Positions 13,879 to 24,807 of a DNA stretch of 64,000 bases are shown here, in pieces. The notes beneath the pieces are model-generated. The model did not search any database. It was not told the origin of the DNA and saw only the letters and a list, made by a program, of their open reading frames with translations. The stretch is from NCBI GenBank assembly GCA_029531795.1, contig JAPEIS010000012.1, forward strand, positions 992,001-1,056,000. Reading direction: 5' to 3'. Every line of letters starts with the position of its first letter. The stretch's first letter is position 1. Made by a program: the position numbers and the translations under genes. The stretch is from Sclerotinia nivalis (Eukaryota; Ascomycota; Leotiomycetes; Helotiales; Sclerotiniaceae).

Positions 13879-14115
13879 TATCATAAAATCAAAATTAGAT
13901 CATTGAACCAGCCCCTTTAATAAACTCCACCTGTCCAATCCAGCACCGAGCAAAACACACTCGATGATCATACCCTATAAAAACACTAGAGCTCGGAGCC
14001 CTAACACATACAAATATATTTAAAGAAAACGTTCCTTTTATAAAAACGTAGCTCTTCGAGCTATATCTTATCAATAAAAGTGATTTCTGTTATCCTATCT
14101 GCTGCCTCCGTGATA
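13879..14115 (+). repeat. 3' LTR of A1 (237 bp, RIP-mutated U3)
   Basis: It starts TATCATAAAATC, equivalent to TGTCACGGGGTC, and ends CTCCGTGATA. The inner half is heavily mutated, but the outer U5 end is close to intact. Confidence 0.9.
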
Positions 14116-14120
14116 ATTAA

Positions 14121-14919
14121 ATGGATTCAATTTTATCTTAGAGATTATTTTATCAAGTCTAGAGATCATTGTATAATAATCATACGAACCATTTTCGAAA
14201 GCTTCGTAGGATTCAAAAAAGAAATCGGATAAATATTTGAGAATATCGACGAAATTAAGATAATCGAACGAAAACTATTCGTTTTAAAACAAATCGGAAT
14301 AGTAATCAATTATATTACAGAATTCAGATGATATATTAATTAAACTAAATAGAATCAATAAGTTTTGCTAAATTATTTTCATTATAGTCTTAAAGATTAT
14401 ATAAAACTGGAATTTGTAAAAGATATCGAGTCTACAAATATCAACGAAATGATAGAACTTACAATTAAGATCGATAATCGACTTTACGAATATCAACGAG
14501 ATAAGAAGTTCCAAAACTATTCAAATCAGAATTACAAATGAAACAAAAGAAAACAATATCAAACTAAAAATGAAAGCTATAAAGATCCAATAAAGCTAAA
14601 TACTATTATCCGAGGAAAGTCATTTAAGAAAGAAATGAATAGATATAGAAATGAGAAATTATATTTCGAATATAAATAATTAGAATATAAAACCGCAATT
14701 TATCATTAAAAGAAATAAGAAAACTTCAATCGGAATAAGAAACTTTGGAAGGGTAAGAAACAATTTAATGTAATATTTATATTCCAATTATATACTTTAA
14801 GTTATATGGATTTAGATTTTAAAGAACAATTGAAGGATAATCAATTCAAAGAATCAGAAGATTTAGAAGAAGAATCAATTTTGTGGATCGATCGAAAGTC
14901 AAATTCAGGGGAACTCTAG
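14121..14919 (+). pseudogene. F gag, second part
   Basis: This continues the gag frame of element F beyond A1. The Gypsy gag-type order is visible: a capsid-like segment to about 14,460, a basic Gln/Asn/Lys-rich stretch near 14,520-14,600, and a decayed knuckle (LYFEYK, Cys to Tyr) near 14,660. An acidic tail follows near 14,815-14,890. Several stops are present. It ends where a short LTR-like relic (14920) and then Gypsy B begin. Confidence 0.7.
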
Positions 14920-14937
14920 TATCACGATAAGGGAAAA
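14920..14937 (+). repeat. Truncated copy of the 163 bp mini-LTR element
   Basis: The 18 bases TATCACGATAAGGGAAAA match the start of the mini element at 46026 with only two G-to-A changes. The copy is cut off by the end of Gypsy B at 14938, and its other half is not found on the far side of B. Confidence 0.55.
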
Positions 14938-15223
14938 TGTTAAGATCACATAGGCAAAGAATCAATTAGTCGTAAAACCGTAGCCCAAACTTTTCATTAC
15001 TCTTTCTAATTATGAATAAACTATTACTTTTAAGTTCAATCAATAAAGAGATATCAGAACGCCTATAGTTCGCCATTATTCCTGTCCTTTTATAAACAAT
15101 ACAAAGAAGTTTGTTTACTAAACATTCCAAACTGATCGATGATGTTCCTATGTTGATGATTCGAAATGAGAACACCTTTGTCTAGGTTTCTTGTTTTGAC
15201 AAAACTGTTGTGTGATTGTAACA
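14938..15223 (-). repeat. 3' LTR of Gypsy B (286 bp)
   Basis: It reads TGTTAAGATCACATAGG to GTGATTGTAACA on the plus strand. It is the same length as 22077-22362, with C-to-T changes concentrated here. The internal side carries a purine-rich tract in element sense (GAAGAGAAGG). Confidence 0.92.
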
Positions 15224-15502
15224 GAGCCTTCTCTTCAAGGCTTCGCTTTTGAGAAGCCTATTGGTTCTGAAATCGTTTGCTATTCTTAAATCATTTGTCA
15301 GATGCGAAATGCCGTCGGGCAACAATATGAATGTAGCGTTTGATCCCTTGTGTAATAAATAAATACAAACAAAATATAAACAATAACAATGTGTAATCCG
15401 TTCTATTAGAGCATTATAAACTTTTCAATTCTTCATTTTAATTTCCTGCAATTCTTTTGTTGATATTGCGATAATACCATCAAATTCCTGAATACCTTCA
15501 AT

Positions 15503-16959
15503 ATGTTTCATCAAGCTTTTGAATTAGTAATGCGATCTGCTTGCTTACCTCCACAACTCATACAATCAATTTGTCTCCGCTGCGCTAAGCGTATAGCCAA
15601 TTACGATAGCAGAAAAGTTCTACCAGATGGGGAGGTAATCAGTGAGGAATGTTTCTTCTCCAAAGGAGTCGATTTATCATGTGCCGAATGTACTCGAAAG
15701 AAGAAAATTTGTGATGTATCACCAAAAATATTTTATTCTGTTATAAATCGAATATTGCGGTTATATTGCGAATAGGAAACGACTTCAATAGATTCTCTAG
15801 AAGAAGTGGCAATTCGAAGAAGTTTAAATAATCGTCAACTTAATTTTACTCGAAGAGTGGAAGCTTTTCTTCGCAAACAAAAGAAGCATGGTTTAAAGCA
15901 AGAATCTCGGGATACGAAAGAGGTTGTATTAGTGTTGAATATATAGATGGAGAAAGGGGTGAAGTTGTTTGAGATCGATATAGATTTGTTTCGATATTTC
16001 GTCGGTATATCTATAATGTTTATAAATGCTTTTGATTAATTTTCTATTAGCTAGAGCAAAATTCTGTGGATAAATTGATAAGTGAGGTCAAATTGGAGGA
16101 TACCTTTAGTGAGGAGGATAGTTCTGATGCTGTTTCTGTTCGATCCAAATCATCGAAATCCTTTCGTGTTCCGGCAAAACGAGTAAGCCGCAAAAGTGCC
16201 AAAGACAAAACAAAAGATACGCGGAATACTGGTGATCATGTAGTGAAAGAGGAATGGATAGTTCCATTTTCTATTTTTAAAACAAAGAAGATTGGAGAAA
16301 TTCGCAAATTGGTTTTCGCAAAAAGAAAGATATCGGAACTTGTTGAACCTTTTGATGATGATGATGAGGATATTGAATCGATTAATGGCGGAAAACCTTC
16401 GGCTTTTAAAAAGTTCAAGAAGGAGAAGATTAAAATTTCTATTGTGGTCAATATACCTTTTTCGCCTTCAAAAAGCTTTAATATATTAAATACTATTCCG
16501 AAATCAAGTATAATATTATCAGCAAAGTATCAAAAAGTATCTGTTCCTTTGACGAAATCAAATGTACCAATAATAAACAAAGAAACAATTGGGAATAGGG
16601 ATTTGTTGAATTTTTCTAGCTCTGATACTATAAATAATATCCCAGATGAATACGATTCATATAAAAGGGCTTTTGTTTCCAAACAATGAATATAATGAAT
16701 CTTTATTGATCGATGATTAGTCGTTAACGAATTTGTCAAATCAAGATTTCGAACTGTAGATAGCTCTCTTTCTGGTATACGGATATCATAGGTTATACAT
16801 TGTAATCCTATTGTTGAGGAGTATATCAGATGTATATTTCATCAATCGGCTGAGCCAGATACTGATGAAAATTCTGATAATATTGGGGAGGATGGTTTGT
16901 TGAAGATAGAGGTGAGGGAATGGAGGAAGTGTGAACGCTATATAGCAAAGGAAAATTAA
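15503..16959 (+). CDS. Antisense accessory gene of Gypsy B, Cys-cluster protein of unknown function
   Basis: I do not recognise the protein. The frame opens at 15503 and encodes CX2C (residues 24 and 27), then C50, C60, C63 and C70, with CAECTRKKKICD at the core, a possible zinc-binding module. Exon 1 runs to 16004. A 50 bp intron, GTATAT...TAG (16005-16054), brings it in frame with exon 2, which encodes a basic/acidic low-complexity region with a run of Asp/Glu and Lys-rich patches, open to 16689. A further frame 16800-16959 ending WRKCERYIAKEN probably belongs to the same gene after another intron or frameshift. Two in-frame TAGs (15773, 15944) look like CAG mutated by RIP, so this copy is probably dead. 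It lies between pol and the 3' LTR, opposite in sense. Similar extra ORFs may be known in Botrytis Gypsy elements, but I could not verify this. Confidence 0.65.
16005..16054 (+). other. Predicted spliceosomal intron in the antisense gene
   Basis: It starts GTATATC and ends ATTAGCTAG, and is 50 bp long. A GATTAAT branch-like sequence lies 20-25 bases before the 3' end. Removing it joins phase 1 to phase 1 (G plus AG makes a Glu codon) and links two otherwise separate coding blocks. On the genomic RNA of the element it is antisense and so would not be spliced out during retrotransposition. Confidence 0.6.
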
Positions 16960-17059
16960 TATATTAGAAAGGTTTTCAAAATAATAGGTAAAGTGAGTAA
17001 ACGTTTTTTTTTAAAATATCGGTATTCCAATAGAACTAATATGATTTTCGGTATATTTC

Positions 17060-20000
17060 AATTGTATTACTTTTTAGTTCTTTGTCTTCGTTGTATCGGT
17101 GATGTTTTTTCCTTTTCATAGTTTTCCAATTGTCTTTTGATATATATTAAATTTCGTGAAGCTTCTTAAGTATCTTTCATTGATTGATAGTCTTTCTATT
17201 GTACTAAATATTGCATTCCTCGTTCTTTTTTCTTATATACTAATATTTTTTCAATTTTATATTCTGTATATCCATCAATTTCTTCAGGAGGCGGAGGATT
17301 AGCAATATTATTATATTGATGCTATAGTTTTAGTAAAGAAATATGGAAGATATTGTATATTTTGTATGATAATGGAAGTGCTAATTCATATATTTGTTCA
17401 TTGTTTATAATATTGGTAATAATAAAGGGGCTTATAAAGCGATCGGAAAATTTCTTTTTGAATTGTAATTGTTTAATGTTTTTGGTACTGAATATAACTT
17501 TATTGCCGATATGAAATCGCTGGGGTAGATCCTTCTTATTATTCTTTGATCTCCTTTTTGTAGACTTTTCCCAAATCTCTATTAATTTTGTTTTTTCTTG
17601 ATTTAACGATTCAATATATTCTTTTGCAGCGGGTATCTTCCCTTCGGTATCAGTATTCTCATCGATGTAATTGAAAGTAGGTAGATATCCATATATTACT
17701 TTGAAAAATGCTTCTCCAATTGTACTGTACTATATTGTATTATATATGAATTCTATTAGAGGTAATAGCATAGTCTAATCATCCTGTCTCCAATTTGTAT
17801 AACAAGTAATATAATGAATTAGATTTTGATTTTGATATTCTGTTTGACTATCGGTTTGTAGATGAAATGCAGTGGATAATTTGCGGCGAATTCTTAAATA
17901 AAATATTAAACTGCTTCAAAATTTACTTGCAAATTGTAATCCTCTATTAGATATTATCCCTTTCGGTATACCGAAATCTTTAAAAACATATCGAAATAGA
18001 ATTTCTGCTAGTTCTAATGAAGTTATTGTTTTATTAACTAGAATATATCGAACGAGTTTTGTATATCTGTCGATAACCATAAATACAACATCGTATATAT
18101 ATTTATCTACTTTAGAAAAGAGTAAATCTATAACAAAATCTATTATTATTTCTTTCCAAGAATCTAAAGGAAATAATAAAATTTGTAACTCGCTATAAGA
18201 CCAATACCGTTTTACAACTATCCATTAACAGACAGTATATATTCATACATACCTTTTTATATCTTTTATTATACTATACCAGAAATACTTGTTTTTCAAG
18301 ATTTCCTATATTTTCTTAATACCCCAATGACCCCCCATAGAATCATCATGATAGATCTATAAGATTTCTGCTTTCACAACATTATCTGGCAATACGAAAG
18401 CATGCCCATTATACTTGAGCAAACCATCGGCATCGATTTGCCAAAATGCGGCGTCTTCAACGAAACCACTTCTAAGCCTCAGATACTCTTTATTCTTTGT
18501 AAAATCGTCATTCTCCTGAAACCACAACAAAGTATTTCTCATTGGCTTAGATATAGATTCGAATGTTGTTTCGTTAGCTGTCAATATACAAGCTAACCGA
18601 TATGATAATGATTGTTTACAATCAATCATCATCAATAACCTTCCTGAATCACGAAGGGGTAAGCTATATTTATCTTTTTGAAAAAGGCCTATTGTATTTC
18701 TTAGGGATTCTGTCTCCATTATGGATAGATAAAAAAATACAGCAATAACTGCAATGTTCCTTAATTTGTTTTGTAATATAAACAGCATTTCATTGATTCC
18801 ATTTATATTTTCGGTATAATCGGGTCTTCTTAACGGACCATCAACAAGATTCAATTTTCTGGATCTATATGTGATTATGAAATTGTAAACTATTAAAACT
18901 TCAGCTCATTATATTTGTCGTCCATTAAGTTGCTTTGTTTTCATAAAATATTGAAGACTATTGTGATCCGTTTTGACCACAATTGTATACTGACTATTTG
19001 CGATATAATACCGCCATTGAACAAAAACTGTATAAATAGCTAAAAGTTCTTGATCATATGTAAAATACCTTTGCTCAACTGAAATGAGTTTTCTTGAATA
19101 AAAGGCAACAGGATGCCATCGGGAAGCAATAGGATCATTTAGATCGTCAAAAAATAATTGAGAAAGTACGCATCCTAAAGCAAATCCAGAAGCATCTGTT
19201 TCGAGTAAGATTCGGAAAGCTAATTCAAAATGTCTAAGTATTGGTACAGTAGTGAATGCCTTCTTTAGATTATCAAAGGCTTCCTGAGCCTCCTTAATCC
19301 ATTTAAATTCTAATACAGCTTTTCCTTTTTTAATGCCTTTTAATAAATCGGTTAAACCATAGACTATTCGTGAATATCCGGCGATAAATCGACGGTAGAA
19401 GTTTGCAAAGCCTAGGAAAACTTGGATATTACGGAACGATTTTGGTTCAGGCCACTCTGTAATTGTTTGAATTCAGCTTGGTTCTATAGTAATGCCTTTT
19501 CCTGATACAATAAAGTCTAAGAATTCGATTTTATATGTATAAAATACACATTTCTTCAATTTCGTATAAAGTTTATATTCAATCAATTTAGTGAGAACTT
19601 TACGAACATCGATAATATATATTTCCTTGTCTTTAGAATAAATGAGAATATCGTCTAAATATATAACACAAATGCTATCTGTAAGACCAATGAGTATTTG
19701 ATTAATATAAGTTTGAAAAATTGTAAAAGTATTTGTCAAACCAAAAAGTATAACTAGATACTCAAATTAGCCATATCGAATACGGAAAACCGTTTTCCAT
19801 TCATCGCCTTCTTGTATATATATTCGATGGTAAACATCTTTCAAATCGAGTTTTGTGAAAAAGATCCCTTGTTTTAAACGATCTAAAGATTCGCTAATTA
19901 AAAGTAAAGGTATACAATCCTTTTTCGTAATTTTATTAAGGCCACGATAATCAATACATAATCGATAATCACCATCTTTCTTTGATACAAACATAATTGG

Positions 20001-20846
20001 CGCACCAGTAAAACTAATCGAACGGTGGATCCAACCTTTCTTTTGATATTCGTCAAGGTATTGTTGTAGAACAGTTAATTCTTGTTCTGATAAAGCGTAT
20101 ATTGGTCCCCAAGGTGGAGTAGTTCCAGGTTCGAGATCAATGCGATGTTCCATTGGGTGATGATCGGGAAGCAAGCTGCTTTCATCTTCAGAAAAAGCCT
20201 GTTCATATTCTTTGTATTCGGGAGGTATTTTTAAAGGTGCTAATGTTAAGATTTTTCGGTTTTTGGATGAAAATCGCATAATAGAATTGATTTCAGATAG
20301 AAGTACACAAATTGTAGCTCCAGCTTTCATATCTCGATATAATTCTTTTGCTGTTATCATTTCCATATCATACAATGCAGAACGAAAGCGGAGAGTAGTT
20401 GATTTCCAATTAATATCTGGATTCATAGTTTGAAGTTATGGCAGCCCTAAAATAGCATCGATTTCGGATAGATCCAAAGTAGCGGCAGTAAATCGATGAA
20501 TGTGAGTTCTTTTTTCTTTGGAATCGTCTAATACTTCAATAGTAAATTGATGATCACTATATGAGGGTATGCTCATCCCACTAGCAGATATTAATGGAGT
20601 GCCTTTTCCAGGATTAGGAATCCAGTCCCATTCAATACACTTGCTTTGTTGAATAATATTAGCTTGCGTACTAGAATCGATAAGACAGCGGAGTTTTGTC
20701 GGAATATTATTAACTTGAAAAGTTGCTTCAATAACTAAGATAGTATATCCCTCTTGTTGAGGACCCAGAGTCATCGGAACGGTTAAAATTACTGCTGGGT
20801 TTGATCGTTTCCCTGATTCTTTTCCTTTTGGGAATGTATAGGACAA
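17060..20846 (-). pseudogene. Gypsy B pol: protease, RT, RNase H, integrase, chromodomain
   Basis: Pol reads from 20846 down to about 17060 with scattered stops. Protease (20846-20436) has LIDSSTQANII, where the DSG active site has become DSS (G-to-A). RT follows (20426-19473) with CIDYRGLNKI, LDLKDVYH and an intact YLDDILIYSK. RNase H follows (about 19300-18880) with LLETDASGFALGC. The integrase HHCC region and core lie at about 18420-17640, and a chromodomain at about 17290-17060 has EYKIEKILVYKKK. Pol is in the -1 frame relative to gag and overlaps its end. The chromodomain places B among the chromoviruses. Stops such as TAG and TAA fit CpA-to-TpA changes. Confidence 0.85.
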
Positions 20847-22003
20847 GCACGAGATTGATGATCTCCTTTACACCATCGGCATACAAACGGATTAGTACAT
20901 CCATTTGTATAATAACTCTTTTATTGACAATGGAAACAAATCAGGTCCCTTTGTCTATAATCATTTTTCTGATTTTCTTTATTGGGTTTTTCCTTTGAAG
21001 GAGATTTAGAACGCTGCTGCGATTGTGTATCAGTCGCTGATGATATATTATTTTGCTGTTTAGATGATTCATTTTGAGAACGATTAAAGGATGAATTTGA
21101 TGATATAGCTGTATTGTTTTGTCTTCGACCACAAGGCGGATCATTTGCGTTTTGTAAACGGTACATTTTATCCACATTCTCGAGACGATATGCTTGCTTA
21201 ATTAAATCGTTTCGACTTTCAGGCTGTTGAATGGATTCTGAAATTCGTTTAGCAATATAGGAAAGTAAACCTGATAAAAGTCGTTCTTTACGGACACTGT
21301 CCGCTTCAGATTCGATTTCCTCCTCCAGACTATCGAGGTGTACTACAAAACTGTTCACACTTTGATTAGATTGTTGTTTAGCATTGATGATTTGTTGTAT
21401 AGTATATCGCTATCGATTGCCTTTATCTAATATCGCATCGCACATGTATTCTTTGAATTCTTCCCAAGACATATTAGAATTCGTTGTAGAAGCTTTATAT
21501 CGACGCCAAACCGCAAGTGGTTGTTGTTGAAAGTATTGAATAACATAATCTATCTTCTTTTGATCAATTGGGAAATAATACCCATCATCATTTCGAAACA
21601 TAAGTTCAGCCTGGAAAAAGAAATCCTTTGCTTCTCCAATATTAAGACCTTTATAAGATGGCAGCTTTTGAAGTTTTGGAGGTTTCCCTGGAGAAGCATG
21701 AATGGGGTTAGACGTCGCCCCTGTTCCTCTAACGATCGTTGATGGTAAATTAGATATCCTTTCCTGTATAAAACGAACAAAAGTCTTTTCAATTTCTTGT
21801 TGATTTGCTTGCTTGAAAACATCGAACTCTTCTTGTATGTTTTCAAGTTTTTGCGTCAGATCTAATTCCAATTGTGTAATAGGTTGACGATTAGGTATAG
21901 GCGTTTTGCCTTCGATCCCACTAAGGGTCCTGAAAGCATTATTTCGACTTTGAGAAGTATTTGAATTAGTCGGACGACCTGGAGTATTTCTTGTTCCAAC
22001 CAT
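20789..22003 (-). pseudogene. Gypsy B gag
   Basis: Gag starts at ATG 22003 ([14 protein letters not shown]) and runs in one frame to TAA at 20791-20789, interrupted by one TAG near 21411 and one TAA near 20921, both probable RIP lesions. It has a coiled-coil-like N-terminal stretch (residues 45-75), a capsid region (about 130-215), a Ser/Asn/Gln-rich linker, then two zinc-knuckle-like motifs near 20940-20840, ending [13 protein letters not shown] (CX2CX3HX4C). The last 58 or so bases overlap pol in another frame. Confidence 0.82.
20807..20813 (-). promoter_or_regulatory. Predicted -1 ribosomal frameshift site GGGAAAC
   Basis: On the minus strand the gag codons read CAG GGA AAC GAT, so the heptamer G GGA AAC is in the exact phase required for -1 slippage. 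Slipping enters the pol frame (GGG AAA CGA TCA). The gag stop TAA follows 15 bases after the heptamer. Six bases downstream, ACCCAG can pair with CTGGGT about 30 bases later. This would produce Gag-Pol at a reduced ratio. The motif and its phase are seen; its activity is inferred. Confidence 0.65.
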
Positions 22004-22076
22004 TGCTATCCGATGGGGTTCCGTTAAGATACCGATAACTAATTGACGAATTGCTCTTCAGATGAATGAAAAGAAT

Positions 22077-22362
22077 TGTTAAGATCACATAAGCAAAGAA
22101 TCAATTAGTCGTAAAACCATAGCCCAAACTTTTCATTACCCTTTCTAATCATAAATAAACTATTACTTTTAAGTTCAATCAATAAAGAGATATCAGAACG
22201 CCTATAGTTCGCCACCATTCCTGTCCTTTCATAAACAATACAAAGAAGCTTGTTTACTAAACATTCCAAACTGATCGATGACGTTCCTACGCTGATGATT
22301 CGAAATGAGAACGCCTCCGTCTAGGTTTCTTGTTTTGACGAAACTGTTGCGTGATCGTAACA
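22077..22362 (-). repeat. 5' LTR of Gypsy B (286 bp)
   Basis: It runs from TGTTAAGATCACATAAGC to GTGATCGTAACA on the plus strand. The gag start lies only 74 bases inside. The sequence next to the LTR (ATTCTTTTCATT in element sense) has no TGG-type tRNA primer site, so self-priming or a degraded site is possible. Confidence 0.92.
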
Positions 22363-24570
22363 AAGATATTCCAGATTATTATAAACCTGATTGACGATAT
22401 CCTATCCCAAAGAAAAGATTCTGTTCCATCTAACCTGTTTAAGGAATTCCGATCCTGGATCGATGTATTCTTTTTACAAAATGTCGACAAACTGCTTTTG
22501 CACCGATTATACAATTACGATATCCGTTTAAAAAAGGAAACCAAATTATTATTTGAAGTTCTTTATTCTATATCCCGAAACAAACTTATTGCTTTGAAAG
22601 ATTGATTGTCCGAAAACCTTCAAAAAGAGTTTATCCGTTCGAATTCATTTGCTTCGGTTTCATTTGTTCTATTTATTAAGAAACCCAATGAAGGGTTATA
22701 ATTCTATATCGATTATCGAGCTTTGAATAACCTATCAGTAAAAGATCGCTATCTGTTATTATTTATCAAAGAATCCTTGAATAATCTAAAGGGAATGAAG
22801 TTCTTTATGAAGATCGATATTATCTCTATATTCAACAATATAAGAATTAAAAAAGGATAAAAACATTTAATTGTTTTTCGTATTCGTTTCGATCTATTTG
22901 AAATTTTAATTATACCCTTTGGATTGATCGATGTACCTATTATATTCCAGCATTTTATCAATGATATCTTGTAAAAGTACCTAGATATATTCTGTATTGT
23001 TTACCTAAATGATATTCTGATCTACAATAGAACCCGTTTTGAACATATCGTTCATATTCAAAAGGTCCTGAAAGCTCTAAAGAAAACTGATTTATATACG
23101 AATCTGAAGAAATGCGATTTCTTGAAACCTAAAACCAAATTCTTGGGCTTTATTATAGATCAGGAAGGTATCCAAATGGATCCTACAAAAATCAAAACAA
23201 TCATCGAATAGAAGATTCCGGCCCACCTGATAAATATACAAGCATTTATCGGATTTGACAATTTCTATCAACGATTTATTCGTAGTTTCTCGTTTATTAT
23301 ATATCCATTGATTAATCTAACCCGAAAGAACATTCTATTTGTTTAAAGTTCTATTTATACGAAAACTTTTTCCGTTTTGAAGATAGTGTTTACTGAAGCA
23401 TCAATTCTAATCGTTTTCGATTAAGAAAAAGATATAATCGTAAAGACCAATACATCCGATTTCGTATCTGCTGGAGTGCTATCCCAATATAACGATATAG
23501 GAATCCTGAAACTTATTGTATATTTTTCGAAAAAGTATTCGATTGTTGAATGTAATTATGAGATTTACAATAAAGAATTATTGATCATTATTCGATATTT
23601 CGAGGAATAGTATTTAAAATTAAAGAGAACATTATTTTCGATTTAGATAATTACAGATCATAAGAATTTGGAATATTTTACAATTATTAAATTATTAAAC
23701 CATTATTAAATCCGTTGATCTGAATTTCTATCTCGATTCAATTTCAAAATTACTTATCGATTAGATAAACAAAAAATTAAATCTAATACTCTAATCAAAA
23801 AATTAAAGGATTTGCTTAAAAAGGAGGATGAATGCCTTCTACATTAAAACCAAACGATTTTGAAATCAAAAAACCTTAATCCCGTTTTGTTTCTTACATC
23901 CATTTCTACTTTTATATTTGTTTCGTTTATACTTATCTCATTTGATCCAATAAATTCTTCAAAGAAAAAAATTCGTTTTGCAATTACTATCTATAATCAA
24001 TCCCATCGATCATCAAAAAAACCTAATTCAATTCGTTCAACTTTTAAATCTATCCTATCCATCTCTAATTCCCCATCCACTCCTAACATTCTACTTATCT
24101 TCAAAGCTTTACCGATCCCTGAACTACTACCCACTCTTATTACTCCACCTGATCAACCCCCAACACCCATTGTAATCCCCGATCTACTATTTGAACCATC
24201 GAAGGAATTGAAAACTCTATTTGTTGAAATATATATATCCGACCCTATATCTATATCTATTCTGAAAGCTTTAATAAAGAAAACATCTAAATATTCTTAT
24301 ATTACTCTATCCGAATACACCGAAAATAATAATCTATTGTATTATTATAAAAAGCTTTTCGTTTCTAATCATAATAATCTAAAAGCTGAACTGCTTTGCC
24401 TAATCCACAATTCCTCTACTACAAATCATCTACACTATACTTATACCTTCGAACTCCTATCCCGAAATTACTATTGATCTAAATATTATAATTATATCAA
24501 TCGTTAAATACATAATTGTTATAACTATTATTAAACAACACCGAACTATAAAAAACAAAAAAATATCCTC
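22363..24570 (+). pseudogene. A2 pol: RT to integrase linker
   Basis: Decayed pol corresponds to A1 10523-12730. RT lies at about 22700-23220, with the YxDD core at 23000-23020 reading YLNDILIYN. RNase H is around 23400-23700. The integrase linker open piece is 23860-24477, ending ELLSRNYY as in the sister copies. Stops are frequent. Confidence 0.75.
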
Positions 24571-24807
24571 TATCACGGAGGCAGTAGATAGGATAATAGA
24601 AATCACTTTTATTGATAAGATATAGCTCGAAGAGCTATGTTTTTATAAAAGGAATGTTTCCTTTAAATATATTTGTGTATATTAGAGTTCCGAGTTTTAG
24701 TGCTTTTATAGGGTACGATTATCGAGTATACCCCATTCGATGCTGGATCGAATAGATGGAGTTTATTAAAGGGGCCAATCTAATAATCCAATTTTGATTT
24801 TATGATA
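24571..24807 (-). repeat. 3' LTR of A6 (237 bp)
   Basis: It starts TATCACGGAGGCAGTAG and ends TTTTATGATA on the plus strand. The inner U3 part is RIP-mutated relative to 30129-30365. Confidence 0.9.

Larger units (their letters stand above)
8322..14115 (+). mobile_element. Gypsy A1 retrotransposon inserted in F gag
   Basis: This is a full-length 5,794 bp element with 237 bp LTRs at both ends and a perfect ATTAA duplication (8317-8321 and 14116-14120). The domain order gag, protease, RT, RNase H, integrase and chromodomain identifies a Ty3/Gypsy chromovirus. It is heavily RIP-mutated and very AT-rich internally, while the first 150 or so bases stay GC-rich and intact. It shares its internal sequence with A2, A3, A4 and A6. 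Confidence 0.92.
14938..22362 (-). mobile_element. Gypsy B, chromodomain retrotransposon with an antisense extra gene
   Basis: This 7,425 bp element on the minus strand is bounded by 286 bp LTRs with TGTTA/TAACA ends. Gag (22003-20789) and pol (20846-17060) are on the minus strand. About 1.5 kb between pol and the 3' LTR holds a gene on the opposite strand (15503-16959). It is far less decayed than the A copies around it, with scattered stop codons. The flanks do not match (GAAAA left, AAGAT right): the left is F gag and the right is A2 pol. B is therefore probably the product of recombination between two B copies. Confidence 0.9.
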
